Shown in pieces: positions 47,865-59,526 of a stretch of DNA of 64,000 nt (the first letter of the stretch is position 1; each line of letters starts with the position of its first letter). The position numbers were made by a program, and so were the translations under genes. The stretch spans positions 29,034,696-29,098,695 of the forward strand of contig OX579638.1 in assembly GCA_951230915.1 (NCBI GenBank), in the 5' to 3' direction. The notes beneath the pieces were generated by a model, which worked only from the letters and a program-made list of their open reading frames with translations, ran no database searches and had not been told where the DNA came from. Origin of the DNA: Antitrichia curtipendula. Lineage: Eukaryota > Streptophyta > Bryopsida > Hypnales > Leucodontaceae.

Positions 47865-48272
47865 TACCTTATAGTAGAACCACCCATAGTCGACCACTTA
47901 AGCAATTCCGCATATGTTCTAGAGTAGTAGAAGGCAATGCAAATTTATAGCCATGTAGGAAGATAGAATTGATGGGCATTGCCAAATTTTTGTGATTTTT
48001 TTCCTTGAATTGAATCTACTATGAATTTTTGAAGCCCAAAGTTGACCTCAACCCATCTCCACTTTGTAGAGTCATGCATAACTGATCACTAAGAGAGTAA
48101 TTGCTACTAACTTAAGTGCCCAAAGTTAAGGACATTTGGCATCACGATCTTGGACCATCAATATAACCATCCCAAAAATTAATCATGGAATTGAATCCTA
48201 GCTTGTCTTAAAATTGATACACCCTAATGGTTGGCAACTTGGTACTTGCCAGTGATGGGTGGTTCTATCATA
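47865..48272 (+). mobile_element. Type-M inverted-repeat element, copy 1
   Basis: The ends TATAGTAGAACCACCCATAG and GATGGGTGGTTCTATCA(TA) are inverted. The interior is colinear with 57142-57554 (CCTTGAATTGAA..TACTATGAATTTT, CATGTAG.AAGATAGAA). Confidence 0.6.
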
Positions 48273-48390
48273 GACATACTTACTCCCAAACTATCCTTTT
48301 GGTTTTGGAGCATGTTAGCAATGAGAATTGAGATGAAGTATTCAATGCAAAAAATATAATAAATAATTTACTTTCATATAACATTGTTAA

Positions 48391-48976
48391 TCCCTAAAAA
48401 GATTGAATGACCATTAAATATACATAGGTGATCTCAGGTAGGTGCGTATAAAGTAAATTTTTAAAGAATGTTCTTAAATTTTTAACACAATGTGTGAACA
48501 TGTACCCCCTTAGTGGGAATATGAATTTTTGTTCCAATTGGGTGTTCAAATCAAAATTTATGCTATCCTAAACTTTCGGAGTAGTCCGGGCAACTTCGGG
48601 GAGCATGTGCAAAATTCCTCCAATAATTTTGAAATTTGGATGATATGTAACTTACATGATATAAGATGCAATGTCAAAAAACAAAAAAACATGTAAAGTG
48701 TAAAATTCTCACTTTAGAAGGAGTTAAAGTCTGTTGGCCATGTTGGGCAAGATTAGAAGGAAAAAAAATTTCTTCTAACTTCAAACGTTATGATCTTTCA
48801 ACATGTGCATACAAAGTTTTTGAATTTCTTTTTACACATTCCTATAGTAGTCTAGTACAAATTTGTGTGATTGAATTTTGAAAAAAATAAAAAATAAAAA
48901 ACAAAAATTCTCATTGCCATGAAAAGTGGCAATATTTCACAATTTGTACCCCAAATGTGCCTCAGTCCTTTAGGGA
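48391..48976 (-). mobile_element. Shortened TTAA-type element (586 bp)
   Basis: TTAA (48387-48390) precedes TCCCTAAAAAGATTG. The right end GTCCTTTAGGGA precedes TTTA (48977-48980). The interior has faint similarity to the long TTAA elements (GTACAAATTTGTGTG, TAGTCTAGTACAA). Pairing of the two ends is a judgement. Confidence 0.45.
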
Positions 48977-49365
48977 TTTACCAACCTGTTAGAGGAAGGA
49001 TAATGCCTCCCTACATGCTTGGGAGTGAACTTAACTATAATCTGTAGATAATCATTGGTTGCCTAGGAAGTTGCCATGCTAAGGCTCTTACTTTTACTTT
49101 TTGTAAAAGTAAAAGGGCCCCCCAACATTGGTTAGCAATGTTATGTAACTCAAACGCTCAATTATCCATATGAGCATTATTAATATGATTAGAATTCGTT
49201 TGTTTTTCTTGGAAATGGTTTGTAGTTGCAAAGACTTAAGACATAATATTTGTAGAATGTATTTTTTTGAAAACAATATGAATTAATATGATTTTAAATT
49301 TTATACAAAAATTGACCCTAAGCTTCCATATTCAGGTCATAGACATCTTTAATTAGGTGAGAATG

Positions 49366-49370
<5 letters not shown>

Positions 49371-49416
<46 letters not shown>
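49371..49416. repeat. (TA)n microsatellite
   Basis: An AT dinucleotide run of about 46 bp, interrupted near its start. Confidence 0.92.
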
Positions 49417-49420
<4 letters not shown>

Positions 49421-50313
49421 TTGTGGTATACAATTGCTTGTGGGATTAGTAGTAAAAGATTTTATGGACACCAAACTACAATGTGAGAGCATGATTTCAA
49501 AGGCCTCTATGGGCATTACAATAGTTTGATGTACGTGCATGCTCTTATATTGTAGCGTGGTACATGAGGACCTTTCTTTCTAATACTAGTAGTGTAGATA
49601 AAGTGTGTAATTGTGTGTAGTTATGGTAGCTTATTGTTTGCAAGTTAACCCCTAAATATAATCAATGTTTTTAGTATCAAAACTTCTTCAAAGTACTTAA
49701 ACCCAAAGCAATGCTAAAATCTTCATCTATATTTATTCATTAACAAATTCAACCGTAGGATTTGTTATAATTAACTTGTTAGAGTACACCATTTTAAAAT
49801 TTCAAAATAAGAAACTTTAACAATTGCAAGATCAATTCACTTGAATTTTTCTTAAAAGTATTATTAGTCCTTCCTAAATGGTTAGATTTCATCTTTCAAA
49901 AATTTTACACAAAAATTTGTAGATCCTACGACTTGTTATTCTCCATAATATGTTGAAGAAATAAGATGGAAATACACATCAAAAATTTAAAATGAATTTT
50001 TTTTCCTATTCATGCTAAAAAAAATAGTAAGTAGATGGAGGGAGAGTATGACTTAACAACGATGCTAGTATGTGAGCTTTGAGCATATCTACAAGTATAA
50101 ATCCTACAACCACTGGAGGTGTTTATAGTATAAGCACCTATAATATAGGTATCTATAACATAATGACACTATAAACATGGAAGGTTTCTATAATATAGAC
50201 ACCTATAATACAAGTGTATAGTCTTCTAGGCTCACAAGATCATGCTCCTAGGCTCACATTATTAATAGCAACCCTCTTTTTGACTACAAATTTCATAATT
50301 ACATGGACATTAA

Positions 50314-50878
50314 CCCCTAAAGTCCCATTGTCCCTACAAGGGACAAAATGGATTTTGGATAGGTTCCTATGATCTCAATTTTTACTGAATTTTTTTAAAG
50401 CTTTCTCATATGATAGAAAAACTCATTAGCTTTTTGGGAATATAATCTTTATTTCAATGGGTGTCTGGAAGCAAAAGTTATGCCACAATAACCTCAAAAT
50501 GGGGGAGGGGGGACCAGGCAGCAAAAAGAATCCACAAAAAATTGAAATAAAAATTTTAATATATTTTTTCTTGTAGATTATATTTTTGTCTAAATGGAGA
50601 GCTTTGATTCATGTGATGTGAAAGTTATGGAGCTTCTTGTTTTTTGGGCAATTAGAACAACTTCTTGAAAAAAAATTCTTTCACTTTGAATGCTAATATC
50701 TTTCAATTTATACAGTAAAAAATCACAAAATTCTTACTACATGATCTAAGACAAGTGTAGAACAAGATACTATGGTTAGATTTTTTTTTTAATTTTTTAA
50801 ATTTGTAGGTGAATGTAGGAAAAGAAGTCGTTTTGAGTGGTTTTAGACCAAAAAAATAACCTTGGGGACTTTAGGGGT
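50314..50878 (-). mobile_element. Nested TTAA element, internally deleted (565 bp)
   Basis: TTAA is at 50310-50313 and 50879-50882. The ends CCCCTAAAGTCCC and GGGGACTTTAGGGG are inverted repeats. It corresponds to the reverse complement of 46190-47117 with about 360 bp of the middle missing. Confidence 0.8.
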
Positions 50879-50977
50879 TAAAACTCCTCATAACTTTCAT
50901 CTCAATAACCAAAATGGAATGATTCAAAGCTTTCCACATATATATAAATCTATAAAATCAATTTCAAATTTTTATTT

Positions 50978-51168
50978 CACTAGAAGAAACTTGTGTTTTT
51001 TTGACGCATTATTTTGAACGTCCACTTTTTTTATGTTACAACTGATGTTAAAACTAACATTTGAATGCTAGTTTGATGTCAAAACTAGCATCTTAATGTT
51101 ATGTTTGATGTCTAAAAAAAGTGGACGTCTAAAAAAATGTGTCAAGAAAAACACAGTTTCTTCTAGTG
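50978..51168. mobile_element. 191-bp CACTA (EnSpm)-type MITE
   Basis: The ends CACTAGAAGAAACTTGTGTT and AACACAGTTTCTTCTAGTG are inverted repeats. TTT flanks both sides (50975-50977 and 51169-51171), the 3-bp duplication expected of CACTA elements. GACGTCCACTTTTTT and its inverse lie further in, so the element folds back. The homologous uninterrupted site is near 59271-59281. Confidence 0.82.
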
Positions 51169-51526
51169 TTTCTAGAAAGTGATTTTTTAAGATCTGACCA
51201 AACTACCAGGACAGAAAAAAAACCCTACATATTATATAGTAACTTTTTAACGATGTAGTCAATAGTTATGAAAATTGTTGCGTCTTAAAGTTACTCCTTG
51301 GGCACATGTTGTGTGAAAATTTCAAAAAATAAAAATAAAAATTCCATTTGTAGTGAGCTGCCCAAAATTGCTATGTTGCCAAAAAACAATGTTTGGACCT
51401 TTAGGGTTTAAAGTGAACAACCTATTACCACCCCAATCACAAGTACATCCTTATGTATCCACCCATGAGCTACATTTCAAAACGCAAATGTACACCTTGA
51501 GGGTAGAATTGTTATTTTGGGTAGGA

Positions 51527-51862
51527 AGGTAAGAGATTCTAAAAGCACTCGGACTCTAAAATTGTCCACCTCTTCAAATGTATGCTATTTGTACATGTTG
51601 CTTTTTTGTTGTACCAACAATATACAAATAATGTACATTTGAGGAGGTGGACAATTTTAGAGCCCTATGCCATTCCAACTTCAAAAATTCATAACTAATT
51701 TCACAAAGCTCCAAAAAATATGAAACGACTTGGGTTAGATGCCAATTCCACTTGTCTTTCAAGGAAATTTTACTTGAAAATATTTGAAAATATTTGAAGA
51801 AGATTCACCTCCCCAAATGTAGGTTTCAGCTCTTAGATGGGCGCTTTATAGACCTCTTACCT
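51527..51862 (-). mobile_element. Type-J repeat, copy 1
   Basis: The ends AGGTAAGAGATTCTAAAAGC and GCGCTTTATAGACCTCTTACCT (last 20 considered) are inverted. TA follows on the right. The interior contains a local inverted repeat around AAATTGTCCACCTC/GAGGTGGACAATTT. It is inverse to 54362-54655. Confidence 0.6.
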
Positions 51863-51899
51863 TAATAGGCTGGTTCACTTTTTAATAAATCTCTCTCTA

Positions 51900-52316
51900 A
51901 GGTAAACCAACCTATTCCCGTCAGCTTCCTATTTCCGACATCTTACTTTTGGCCCCATTACCACCCTGAAACTCATCTAAGTCCATCTATTTTTCTGACA
52001 AAATCAGCTCATTAATTTCAGCTTGGGTAACGTATCTACCATTGATTGGTGGATATCCAAGTACTCATAGATACAATCTATGACGGTAATGGGTTGTTGA
52101 TCTGGCTTTTATAAATTAATCCATGGGCGGATTTGTAATTTTAGGGCAGTCAACTTCAACAATTCATAGAAATTTCAATTTTCATCAGAAAATTATAATT
52201 CCACTTGGGTTTGATTTGTGAAACATGCATACACCTTTGAAAAATAGGTGACCCCACTGAAGTTGACTCCAACATAGTCAGATCGCAAATCAGGGTGGTA
52301 ATAGGCTTGTTTACCT
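51900..52316. mobile_element. TA-flanked AGGTA-type element L
   Basis: The left end AGGTAAACCAACCTATTCCC and the right end GGTAATAGGCTTGTTTACCT are inverted, flanked by TA at 51898-51899 and 52317-52318. No coding sequence is present. Confidence 0.65.
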
Positions 52317-52673
52317 TAGTTACTTCCTAAGCCGCTCCAATCATCAACATCAGGGACTAGGGACTGGAGAACAGTGTCAATGTGCTCACTTACTAGAGAC
52401 CTTGGAATTTTGGAAAGCTTCTGGAAGAAACTTGATAAACACTCAACCATTGTATGAAGGGAACATTTCCATTCTTTTTTTTTACCCAAAAGGAAGGTAC
52501 AGTCATATCAGTATTTTGGAGCTTTGCTAGGGGAGAGTCACAAATCATAACCACACAACATTTGCAATGGTTATGCAACCCCTTTCCACAACATGTGGAA
52601 GATCGAAGACTGGGGGTGGGTAATTCTTGAACTATAATTGCACACATCAAGAGGACCACCTATTTTCAACCAT
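52317..52673. other. Spacer with no recognised feature
   Basis: Short opposed frames only; nothing assigned. Confidence 0.4.
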
Positions 52674-52677
52674 TTAA

Positions 52678-52806
52678 CCCCTGCAGGTTTGTGAGCTCCC
52701 AATTTGTCACTTGGGACTTGTAGAATTATTTTTTTGGAAATTTGCAATTTAAAGTTAAGAAAAATATACAAGAAGCCATAAAAAGAGTGTAGAACCAAAA
52801 TAGGGT
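52678..52806 (+). mobile_element. TTAA-element left end, truncated
   Basis: CCCCTGCAGGTTTGTGAG follows TTAA (52674-52677). No right partner was found, and the sequence changes character at about 52807. Confidence 0.45.
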
Positions 52807-54340
52807 TGTGACATACCCATTATAGTATTTGGTCTAGATTTGTGTTTAGACTTAGAATCCCACCAACCCTGGCCTAAAAATAGGTAGAAAGAACGAAACG
52901 GTTAGATTTGGAGGATTTGAGTCACATAGCCCCAAAAGGGCTAAATCTCACCATGAATGTGGCAACTCATGGCTAAGTCGGTCCGAGGGATCCACAATGA
53001 GGCCACTAGGTCGGGTCCTAGAGTTAGGTTTAGAACTCCCAAACTCCGATTGTTAGCATGCAGGAGCCATTGACGCAAGATCGGGCCCGTGGAGGAATTT
53101 ATAGCCCCAGGATGGTGCTCTAGGATAAATCCCATGCTAGGAGTCCAACGACAAAATCAATTCGCCAAGACTCCTCTATCTGCAAAAGATTTCCGCACCG
53201 TCGCTAATTCAAGGAGATGGCCAGTTTCATCTCCATTGACCAATCGTGCTAGGTACGGAAATGCACCTACACGTCTTTCACGTGACTCCCTGAGAGGTCA
53301 CGTGAAAAATCCAACTTGCAAAAGAACCTTTCCCGGGTGGTCAACCCTTCTAACCTCCAATGGGAATTTCATGGAAACTACCCAGATTACAAGAAAATCT
53401 CACTAAAAATTAGACTAGCTTGTTTTATGTTAATAATGTGCTCCGTGAAGTTTCACAACATTCCGATAGTGGCAAGTACCCGAACCGGCGAGATTCCTCG
53501 GGAATTAACCACGTGGTGGGGTCTCCGCCACGTTGACCGGCATTCTGGGCCCATACAACGGCGAAACGAAGTCAACCAAGAGTCCTTTTCGACTCTCTCG
53601 CACCTACTGGAGACCCTAGGCTATTCACATTTCTCAAAATAGGAGACCCCCAAGATCTAGGATTTTACCTCGATTTGATTTTTAAACTAAATTAGCCTAC
53701 GATGGGTTTTTGGCCTCGATATGGGGAGTAAGGGGGTTTTGGACTAAACACAGCGATCCTGGAGCCAACGGCGCAATCTGTTCGACGATTGGAGTTGATC
53801 TCCAAAAGTTAGGAGGTTGGTCCAGCGTAGATGGTAGAAGTAGTTTTTTAGGATTAGGATGAAAATCTTGGAGGATGAGGATGAAAATCCAAGTTGATAA
53901 GGTTACCTTAGAACTCTAGAGGGAGGGGTGGGCCCTTGGAAACCTATTTAAGGTCCCCATTTTTCTCTCTAGAACACCCCTAATTCTTGTTTTGGGTCCA
54001 TGGGTCCAAGTTATTTTGGATATTTTGGCATTTGAAGCCAAAAACCTCTACGGTGGTTTTGGAGCACTTTTTGCTCCTTTTATTGTTGTTTTTCAAGCTT
54101 TGAAGGTCCGTGGGGGTCCTTCTATCTTGCCTTGTGTACTCCTTGTGTGTTTTCTCTTGTGTTTCGTATACACTCTTATGAACTAACCCTTGTGTTTTAA
54201 AGGTCTTTTGTGTTTGCTACTAATCCTAAAGCCACCCCCTCTAGTGCCTTGGCGTATGCCGCCATTGGGGGCCTTTAGAGTGTGAGTCATTTGCTTTACC
54301 TTGTTATACTAACTCACGTGTGTTCTCTTGAGTTGAGTAC
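52807..54340 (+). mobile_element. Possible solo LTR of a retrotransposon
   Basis: A block of GC-richer sequence starts TGTGACATACCC, a common kind of plant Gypsy LTR start. It has a TATA-like CCTATTTAAGG at about 53944-53954 followed by a pyrimidine-rich stretch, and ends in a T-rich zone. A 105-codon frame (53089-53406) shows no retrotransposon motif. Neither a CA end nor a 5-bp duplication could be fixed, and no polyprotein adjoins it. Confidence 0.3.
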
Positions 54341-54361
54341 TTTACCTTTGTCTAAATATCT

Positions 54362-54655
54362 AAGGGCTGGAATTGAATTTTGGGGAGGTGAAACATCTTA
54401 AAATATATTTCAGTGAATTGTCTTTGAAAGACAAAGTGGAATTGACATCTAATGCAAGTCATTTCATATTTTTTGGAGCTTTGTGGAATTAGTTATAAAA
54501 TATTGAAGTTGAAATGGCATAGGGCTCTAAAATGGCTCACCTCCTAAAATGTACATTGTCTATACATTACTAAAGGCTATAAAAAGCAACATGTACAAAT
54601 AGTGTACATTTAAAGAGGTGGGACATTTTAGAGCTAGTGCCGTTTTAGAACCTCC
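54362..54655 (+). mobile_element. Type-J repeat, copy 2
   Basis: It reads TAAGGGCTGG, then GGGGAGGTGAAAC, GTGGAATTGACATCTAATGC, GAAGTTGAAATGGCATAGGG and AGAGGTGGGACATTTTAGAG, the inverse of 51527-51862. Confidence 0.6.
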
Positions 54656-54825
54656 TACTTTACACTCACATTGCAAGTTTATACAAGTATTCACTCAAAA
54701 AACAACAACTCAAGACAAGCTTGCATAAGGCACGCCATTCTTATCAGCTAGTTGCACGTAGGCAATAAAAAAATATAAATTCTTAAAATCAACAATTTTC
54801 TTAATTTTTGGATTAGTTTTGAAGA

Positions 54826-55093
54826 CATTACGTGTTTGGGGGGGGGCTGGATGGCCGTTTCAAGCTTGTCCTCGACATTGTTCCCTCCAACAGTTAAAGA
54901 ATGGGTGTTGTCAAAATTTTGAAAAAAAAAAAACATAAAAAAAAAAACATTTTATTAAAAATTAAAAATTAAATGATGTGATAGTCTCTCTGCCACGTCG
55001 GGCAAATGCTGCGGCGCAGTTTTCAGAGTCTAGAAACTCAGGGGAATCCAAAAGAACTCATAGCCCTCTCCAGGGTCTGAAAAACATTTAATG
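54826..55093. mobile_element. Type-H inverted-repeat element, copy 2
   Basis: The ends CATTACGTGTTTGGGGGGGG and CTGAAAAACATTTAATG are inverted repeats. It is inverse to 43623-43918. This copy stands outside any TTAA element. Confidence 0.6.
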
Positions 55094-55729
55094 GCACAAT
55101 TAAAACAAATCTCCCCATTTGAAAACAGCTTCACTTTAACTTAATGTCAGTCATCTTTGTGAAGGAACTGGCCACAAATAGATGATTAGAGGCTCCATTA
55201 GCCTTGACACATACAGGGTCTCTCTCTAATGCATCTTTAGAAGTAAAAAGAACCTTGCCTCCATAGATATTGGTTAAATATCTCTAGTTGGAGTGGTCAC
55301 ATCCTAGTTTACAACATTGAGAGGGCTCCCCAGGGCGCATTGGACTTGTAGATTAGCAGGGAAGGCTACATCTAGAGCTACATCAATGCCGGATCCATTG
55401 CCGCTAAAGTTGTCAAATCACATCCAGCCTCAAATCATCGTGTCTAGAGTTGGTAATGTGATTATTTGGAATAGCCAGAGGCTTGAGCTTTGTTTGCTAG
55501 AGTAAATTTCCTTTTTCTTCTTTTTCTCTCTTTTTGTCTAGCCATTGGGCTTGATTGTTGTGTATTATTTTGTTTTGCAACGGATTCCCATTTGTTTAAA
55601 AAAAAAAAAATTGTAAAATTGTTAGATGAAGGTAATACAGTGAGCAATTCCAAAAGTATGGGCTCTTGAAAAATAGTATAGACAATGTTATTATAGTTGT
55701 AATTGAAGAAAAGTCAACCTATGTCAATA

Positions 55730-55762
<33 letters not shown>

Positions 55763-56247
55763 TGGGGGTGGGGGACTTTCAATGACTGTTGCACATGGTC
55801 AAACATCATATAGAAACAAGGAACATCATTTTTTTTACAATGATACCAAAATTATGACATTGAATTACACAAAGCCCTAAAAGCTACCAGTAGTGTAAAT
55901 TTCAGATTCCAAGTGCTTACCAAATGAATGTCACAAATTTCCAACATCATTAACAAACTGACTTTTACACTCTACATGGAGATACAAAAGGAGGTCATAT
56001 GTAACCATTTAAAACTCATACCAAAAGAGACCTTAGTCTATGAATACTGGGAAATTTTTTCTTTATGTTTCTTCTAAAAGCTTATGAAACAATCCCAATA
56101 TGGTAGTGTAGAACACTTCATAATTTTGCATCACTATCGATTGATTACTCATATTATTTACATTTCTTTCATATTAATTTGGTGAAATATTTGAGCATTT
56201 TGTACTTGTTAAGGTCTTATGTAGCTAAATTTGCCACTACCTTGGTA
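55094..56247. other. Intergenic DNA with an ATT microsatellite
   Basis: No gene is recognised. An (ATT)n run spans 55729-55762. Confidence 0.45.
55729..55762. repeat. (ATT)n microsatellite
   Basis: About eleven uninterrupted TTA/ATT triplets. Confidence 0.92.
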
Positions 56248-56249
56248 TA

Positions 56250-56741
56250 AGGTAAAGGATCCCATTGTTGTCAAATGACCCATAGTTGTCAAATGACCCA
56301 TAGTGGACACCTAGGGAATGATCCCATCATGGTTTTTTCAAATTTTCAGATTTTGGCTTCAATGCATGTCTTACATGACACTAATGGAGTGATTAGTGAC
56401 TTCATTAGGAACTTTCAATTTTTCAGTGAGAATTCATCGTAAGAATTGACTTTCTAAGCCCTCCTTGTTAGAAAATGCTATGACTGGTTTAGGTGAGCAA
56501 AATGAGCATGATGGATTCAGATTTTGTTGGTTCTATAAGGTAGTCTACAGACTCTTTTGGGCCATGATGCATTGAACACTTCAAAAATTCATAGCAAATT
56601 CATACTTTGTCAAAAAAAAACATAATTTCAATTGCTCTCACTGTTTCTTACACTTGCACTATTGTGGGAAAAAAATTAAAAACTTTTAGCAACCACATGA
56701 GGTTGAACTCCTAATTTTGACCACAGTGAGATGTTTTACCT
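56250..56741. mobile_element. TA-flanked AGGTA-type element K2
   Basis: The left end AGGTAAAGGATCCCATTGTT and the right end CACAGTGAGATGTTTTACCT are inverted, with TA before and TG after. It is inverse to K1 (35426-35808). GTTGTCAAATGACCCATAGT is repeated in tandem near the left end. Confidence 0.62.
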
Positions 56742-57141
56742 TGATTCATAGCAGGACTACAAAGAAATCAAGGGGCCTCCATTACTAGAGAAATTCGTCC
56801 GTCACCCCTCCCATATCTCAGTACCCATCCACTTTTAGGGTTTGGTTGGAAAACCTCATGGAGGCTCAAAACATTTCAAATGTGGCCATCCCAAGACCAC
56901 CATCGGAACATTACGTACTAACTCTAGTAATGGGAAAGCTCCTTCCACGTCAAGAACACAGAAAAAATTCAAGAAAACAGGTCGGGACTACGTCAAAGAG
57001 CCACTGAGTTGAACTACAGAAATTCTATTCAATGAAGTGCTCATCCAAATATCATGTGGAAATAAATATCAGATCCTCCAGTTTTTACTTCAGCCTCTGT
57101 ATTTGAAAATCCAAACAATTGTAAATTGCAAAGAAGACGGA

Positions 57142-57554
57142 ATAAGGTATGGTAGAACCACTCATAGTTGACCAATTAAGCGATTTTGTGCATGTTTTAG
57201 AGCAGTGTAAGGCAACTTTAAATTATGTCATGTAGAAAGATAGAAATCACAGGGATTGCAATTTGTTTGGTAATTTTATGCCTTGAATTGAAATTACTAT
57301 GAATTTTAGAAGCCAAAAGTTGGCCTCCACCTATACCCAATGTATAGAGTTTTCCAATTTCGATCATTAAAGAACTACTTTCCCGCTCACTACTTCCTAC
57401 TTTCTTGCTCACTGCTTTGGGACATGTGTCGTGACCTTAGTAATCCCAACCTTGAAAATGAGAAACAAAACATTCCAAGTTTTGGTTCGAAATAGCTGCA
57501 CCCTACATGTTGGTATGGATCCCTGGTTGAGAATGGGTGGTTCTACCATATTGT
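57142..57554 (+). mobile_element. Type-M inverted-repeat element, copy 2
   Basis: The ends TATGGTAGAACCACTCATAG and GAATGGGTGGTTCTACCATA are inverted. It is colinear with 47865-48272. The left flank reads AATAAGG, similar to the AGGTA-type elements. Confidence 0.65.
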
Positions 57555-58572
57555 TTGCATGCCTTAACTCAGGAAACTTGTTTGCCACATGTCTCTGTGC
57601 TGCCAGGGCAACCTCTTGGACAATGTTGGCACATGAAAGTACTCCTTTGTAGACAAGCTCCAACGCGCCTTCGACTTCAAATCCTCTTAGGGAATTGTTT
57701 GGAGGTGCATCCTTCTCGGCGGGTAAATTATCTGCTGTAATATTTAATTAGCAGAACGGAGGCATAGGTAAATGCACACTATGTTGGACCATTTTTGGCA
57801 GAAATATATACATAAAAGTCCATTTTATTTTTTTGCATATGATCTCTAAATTTTTTGATTTTTTTCCTATAATTTCTTTATAGTGTGTTAAAACAAAAGA
57901 TGAAAAAAAATTATCAAAATTTTCTTTGTATATTTATATAAAAAAACTTCAAAGATGACATCAAATTTTCATTTACTTTAATAAATTGTAAAAATGATTA
58001 TAATGAAAATTAACTCTATTGAAAGTTAGACCATCCTCAGAAATACTTATTACAATTATTTTGATAAGATAGATTTGTGTAAAGTTGATTTTAAGTATGT
58101 CTAATGTACTTCTAAAAATCAATACTATTCTGGTAAGATAATGATGCATAAATTAGTCCATATCTACAAACTTAGGGATATAATTTTATATATTTCAAAT
58201 CAAAATATTTGAATATATTTATACCTATTTATAAGTTCTTCTTTTGCAAAATATTTGAATTTTCATTAGATCAATGAGTCTTTATCTTAAATGTTGTGGA
58301 CTGTGACAATAATAAAGAGTACATTTCAAAGTCCTTTACAAATAATGTATAAACAATTTTGCAATTTTTTTTTTTTTTGATTTTATAGATCATCAAGTAT
58401 ACAACATTAATATATGTCCTTTTTGATGTTCTACAACTTGTATATTTTTAAATTTACAAGACTTTCCAAAAATCCCACTGAAAAAAGGACTATGACAGTC
58501 CATATTGGTCCAGCATAGTGTGCAATTGCCCGCATCACACCCTTGAATCCAAAATGAAATAATAAAACTGTC
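57555..58572. other. AT-rich intergenic DNA, no gene seen
   Basis: Short frames only; no paired termini. Confidence 0.45.
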
Positions 58573-58576
58573 TTAA

Positions 58577-59522
58577 CCCCTAAAGGTTTTTGACTATGTT
58601 TTCCCCCAAAAATGCTCCCAAACTGCCATTTTTAGTACAAGTACCAAATTTTGGAAAAAAAAACATTTTTGGACACATGTAACCGTAGGATCTTGTAGTA
58701 AACTAGTTTGAGAAGATGTGGAAAAAATTTCAGAAATTTCCACCGTGTAGATTGCAAGATATTAGCATTTGAAGTGACAAAAACCCTTTTTTTGTCCCTG
58801 TGAAAAACCGGGCAGCTGCACTTCACATGGTCACATTTGTATGAAAAAATGTCCAAAATGGTGGTAACTCTTTGGATTCATTCTTCAAAGCAAGTTAGCT
58901 ACATGCTTGAAAAATTTCAGATCATTTGGAATTGTACAACATATAGGAAAAAAATAGTAAGTAGAAAGAAGTAGAAAATGATTCAAAACACTAAATTGTT
59001 AAGGAATTAATTATGGAATTGAAAAATGCCAATCCGAACAATTGTAATGTTGTACTAAACAATCTACACCTTGTGTTTATATTTTTTTCCAAAAATATTG
59101 AAAATTGAGTTAAATAAAGGACTTCAAAGTTTATTTTAGAGTAGAGATTTCATAACTACCCGCAAACTACCTACAACTAAAATTCCTCATAACTTTCATC
59201 TCATAAATCAAAGTAGAATGATTAAAAGCTTTCCTTGTGCACATAAATCTAGAGAACCAATTTCAAATTTTTATTTCTCTAGAAAATGATTTTTAAAGAA
59301 GTTTTTTTTGCTGCCGGGGCTGCCCGCCGAACAATGAAAACTACATATCATACCATAATTTTTTAACCATGTGGCAAAAGTTATGAAAATTGTTGGGCCC
59401 TAAAGCTACTCCTTGGGCACATCTTGTGTGAAAATTTCAAAGAAAAAAAATAAAAATTCCATTCGTGGTGAGCTGCCCAAAAACGCTATGTTGTCAAAAA
59501 ATGGTGTTTGGTCCTTTAGGGG
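58577..59522 (+). mobile_element. Long TTAA-flanked element, copy 4 (946 bp)
   Basis: TTAA is at 58573-58576 and 59523-59526. The ends CCCCTAAAGG and CCTTTAGGGG are perfect. It is very similar to 34488-35422 throughout (CCGTAGGATCTTGTAGTAAA, GGGCAGCTGCACTTCACA, CTGCCCGCCGAACAATGAAA). It carries the uninterrupted equivalent of the CACTA-MITE insertion site near 59271-59281. Confidence 0.85.
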
Positions 59523-59526
59523 TTAA

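Larger units (their letters stand above)
49649..51407 (+). mobile_element. Long TTAA element broken up by nested insertions
   Basis: The left end CCCCTAAATATAATC follows TTAA (49645-49648). A right half matching 34488-35422 (AACTCCTCATAACTTT to GGACCTTTAGGG before TTTAA) ends at about 51407. Between them lie a complete second-subfamily TTAA element (50314-50878) and a CACTA-type MITE (50978-51168). The segment 50041-50310 has repeated ACCTATAATATAGG words and matches no other element. That both halves come from one insertion is inference. Confidence 0.55.

Noticed and set aside
53089..53642. Overlapping frames of 105 and 108 codons
   Set aside because: No retrotransposon or host protein motif; probably chance frames in a GC-richer, LTR-like block.
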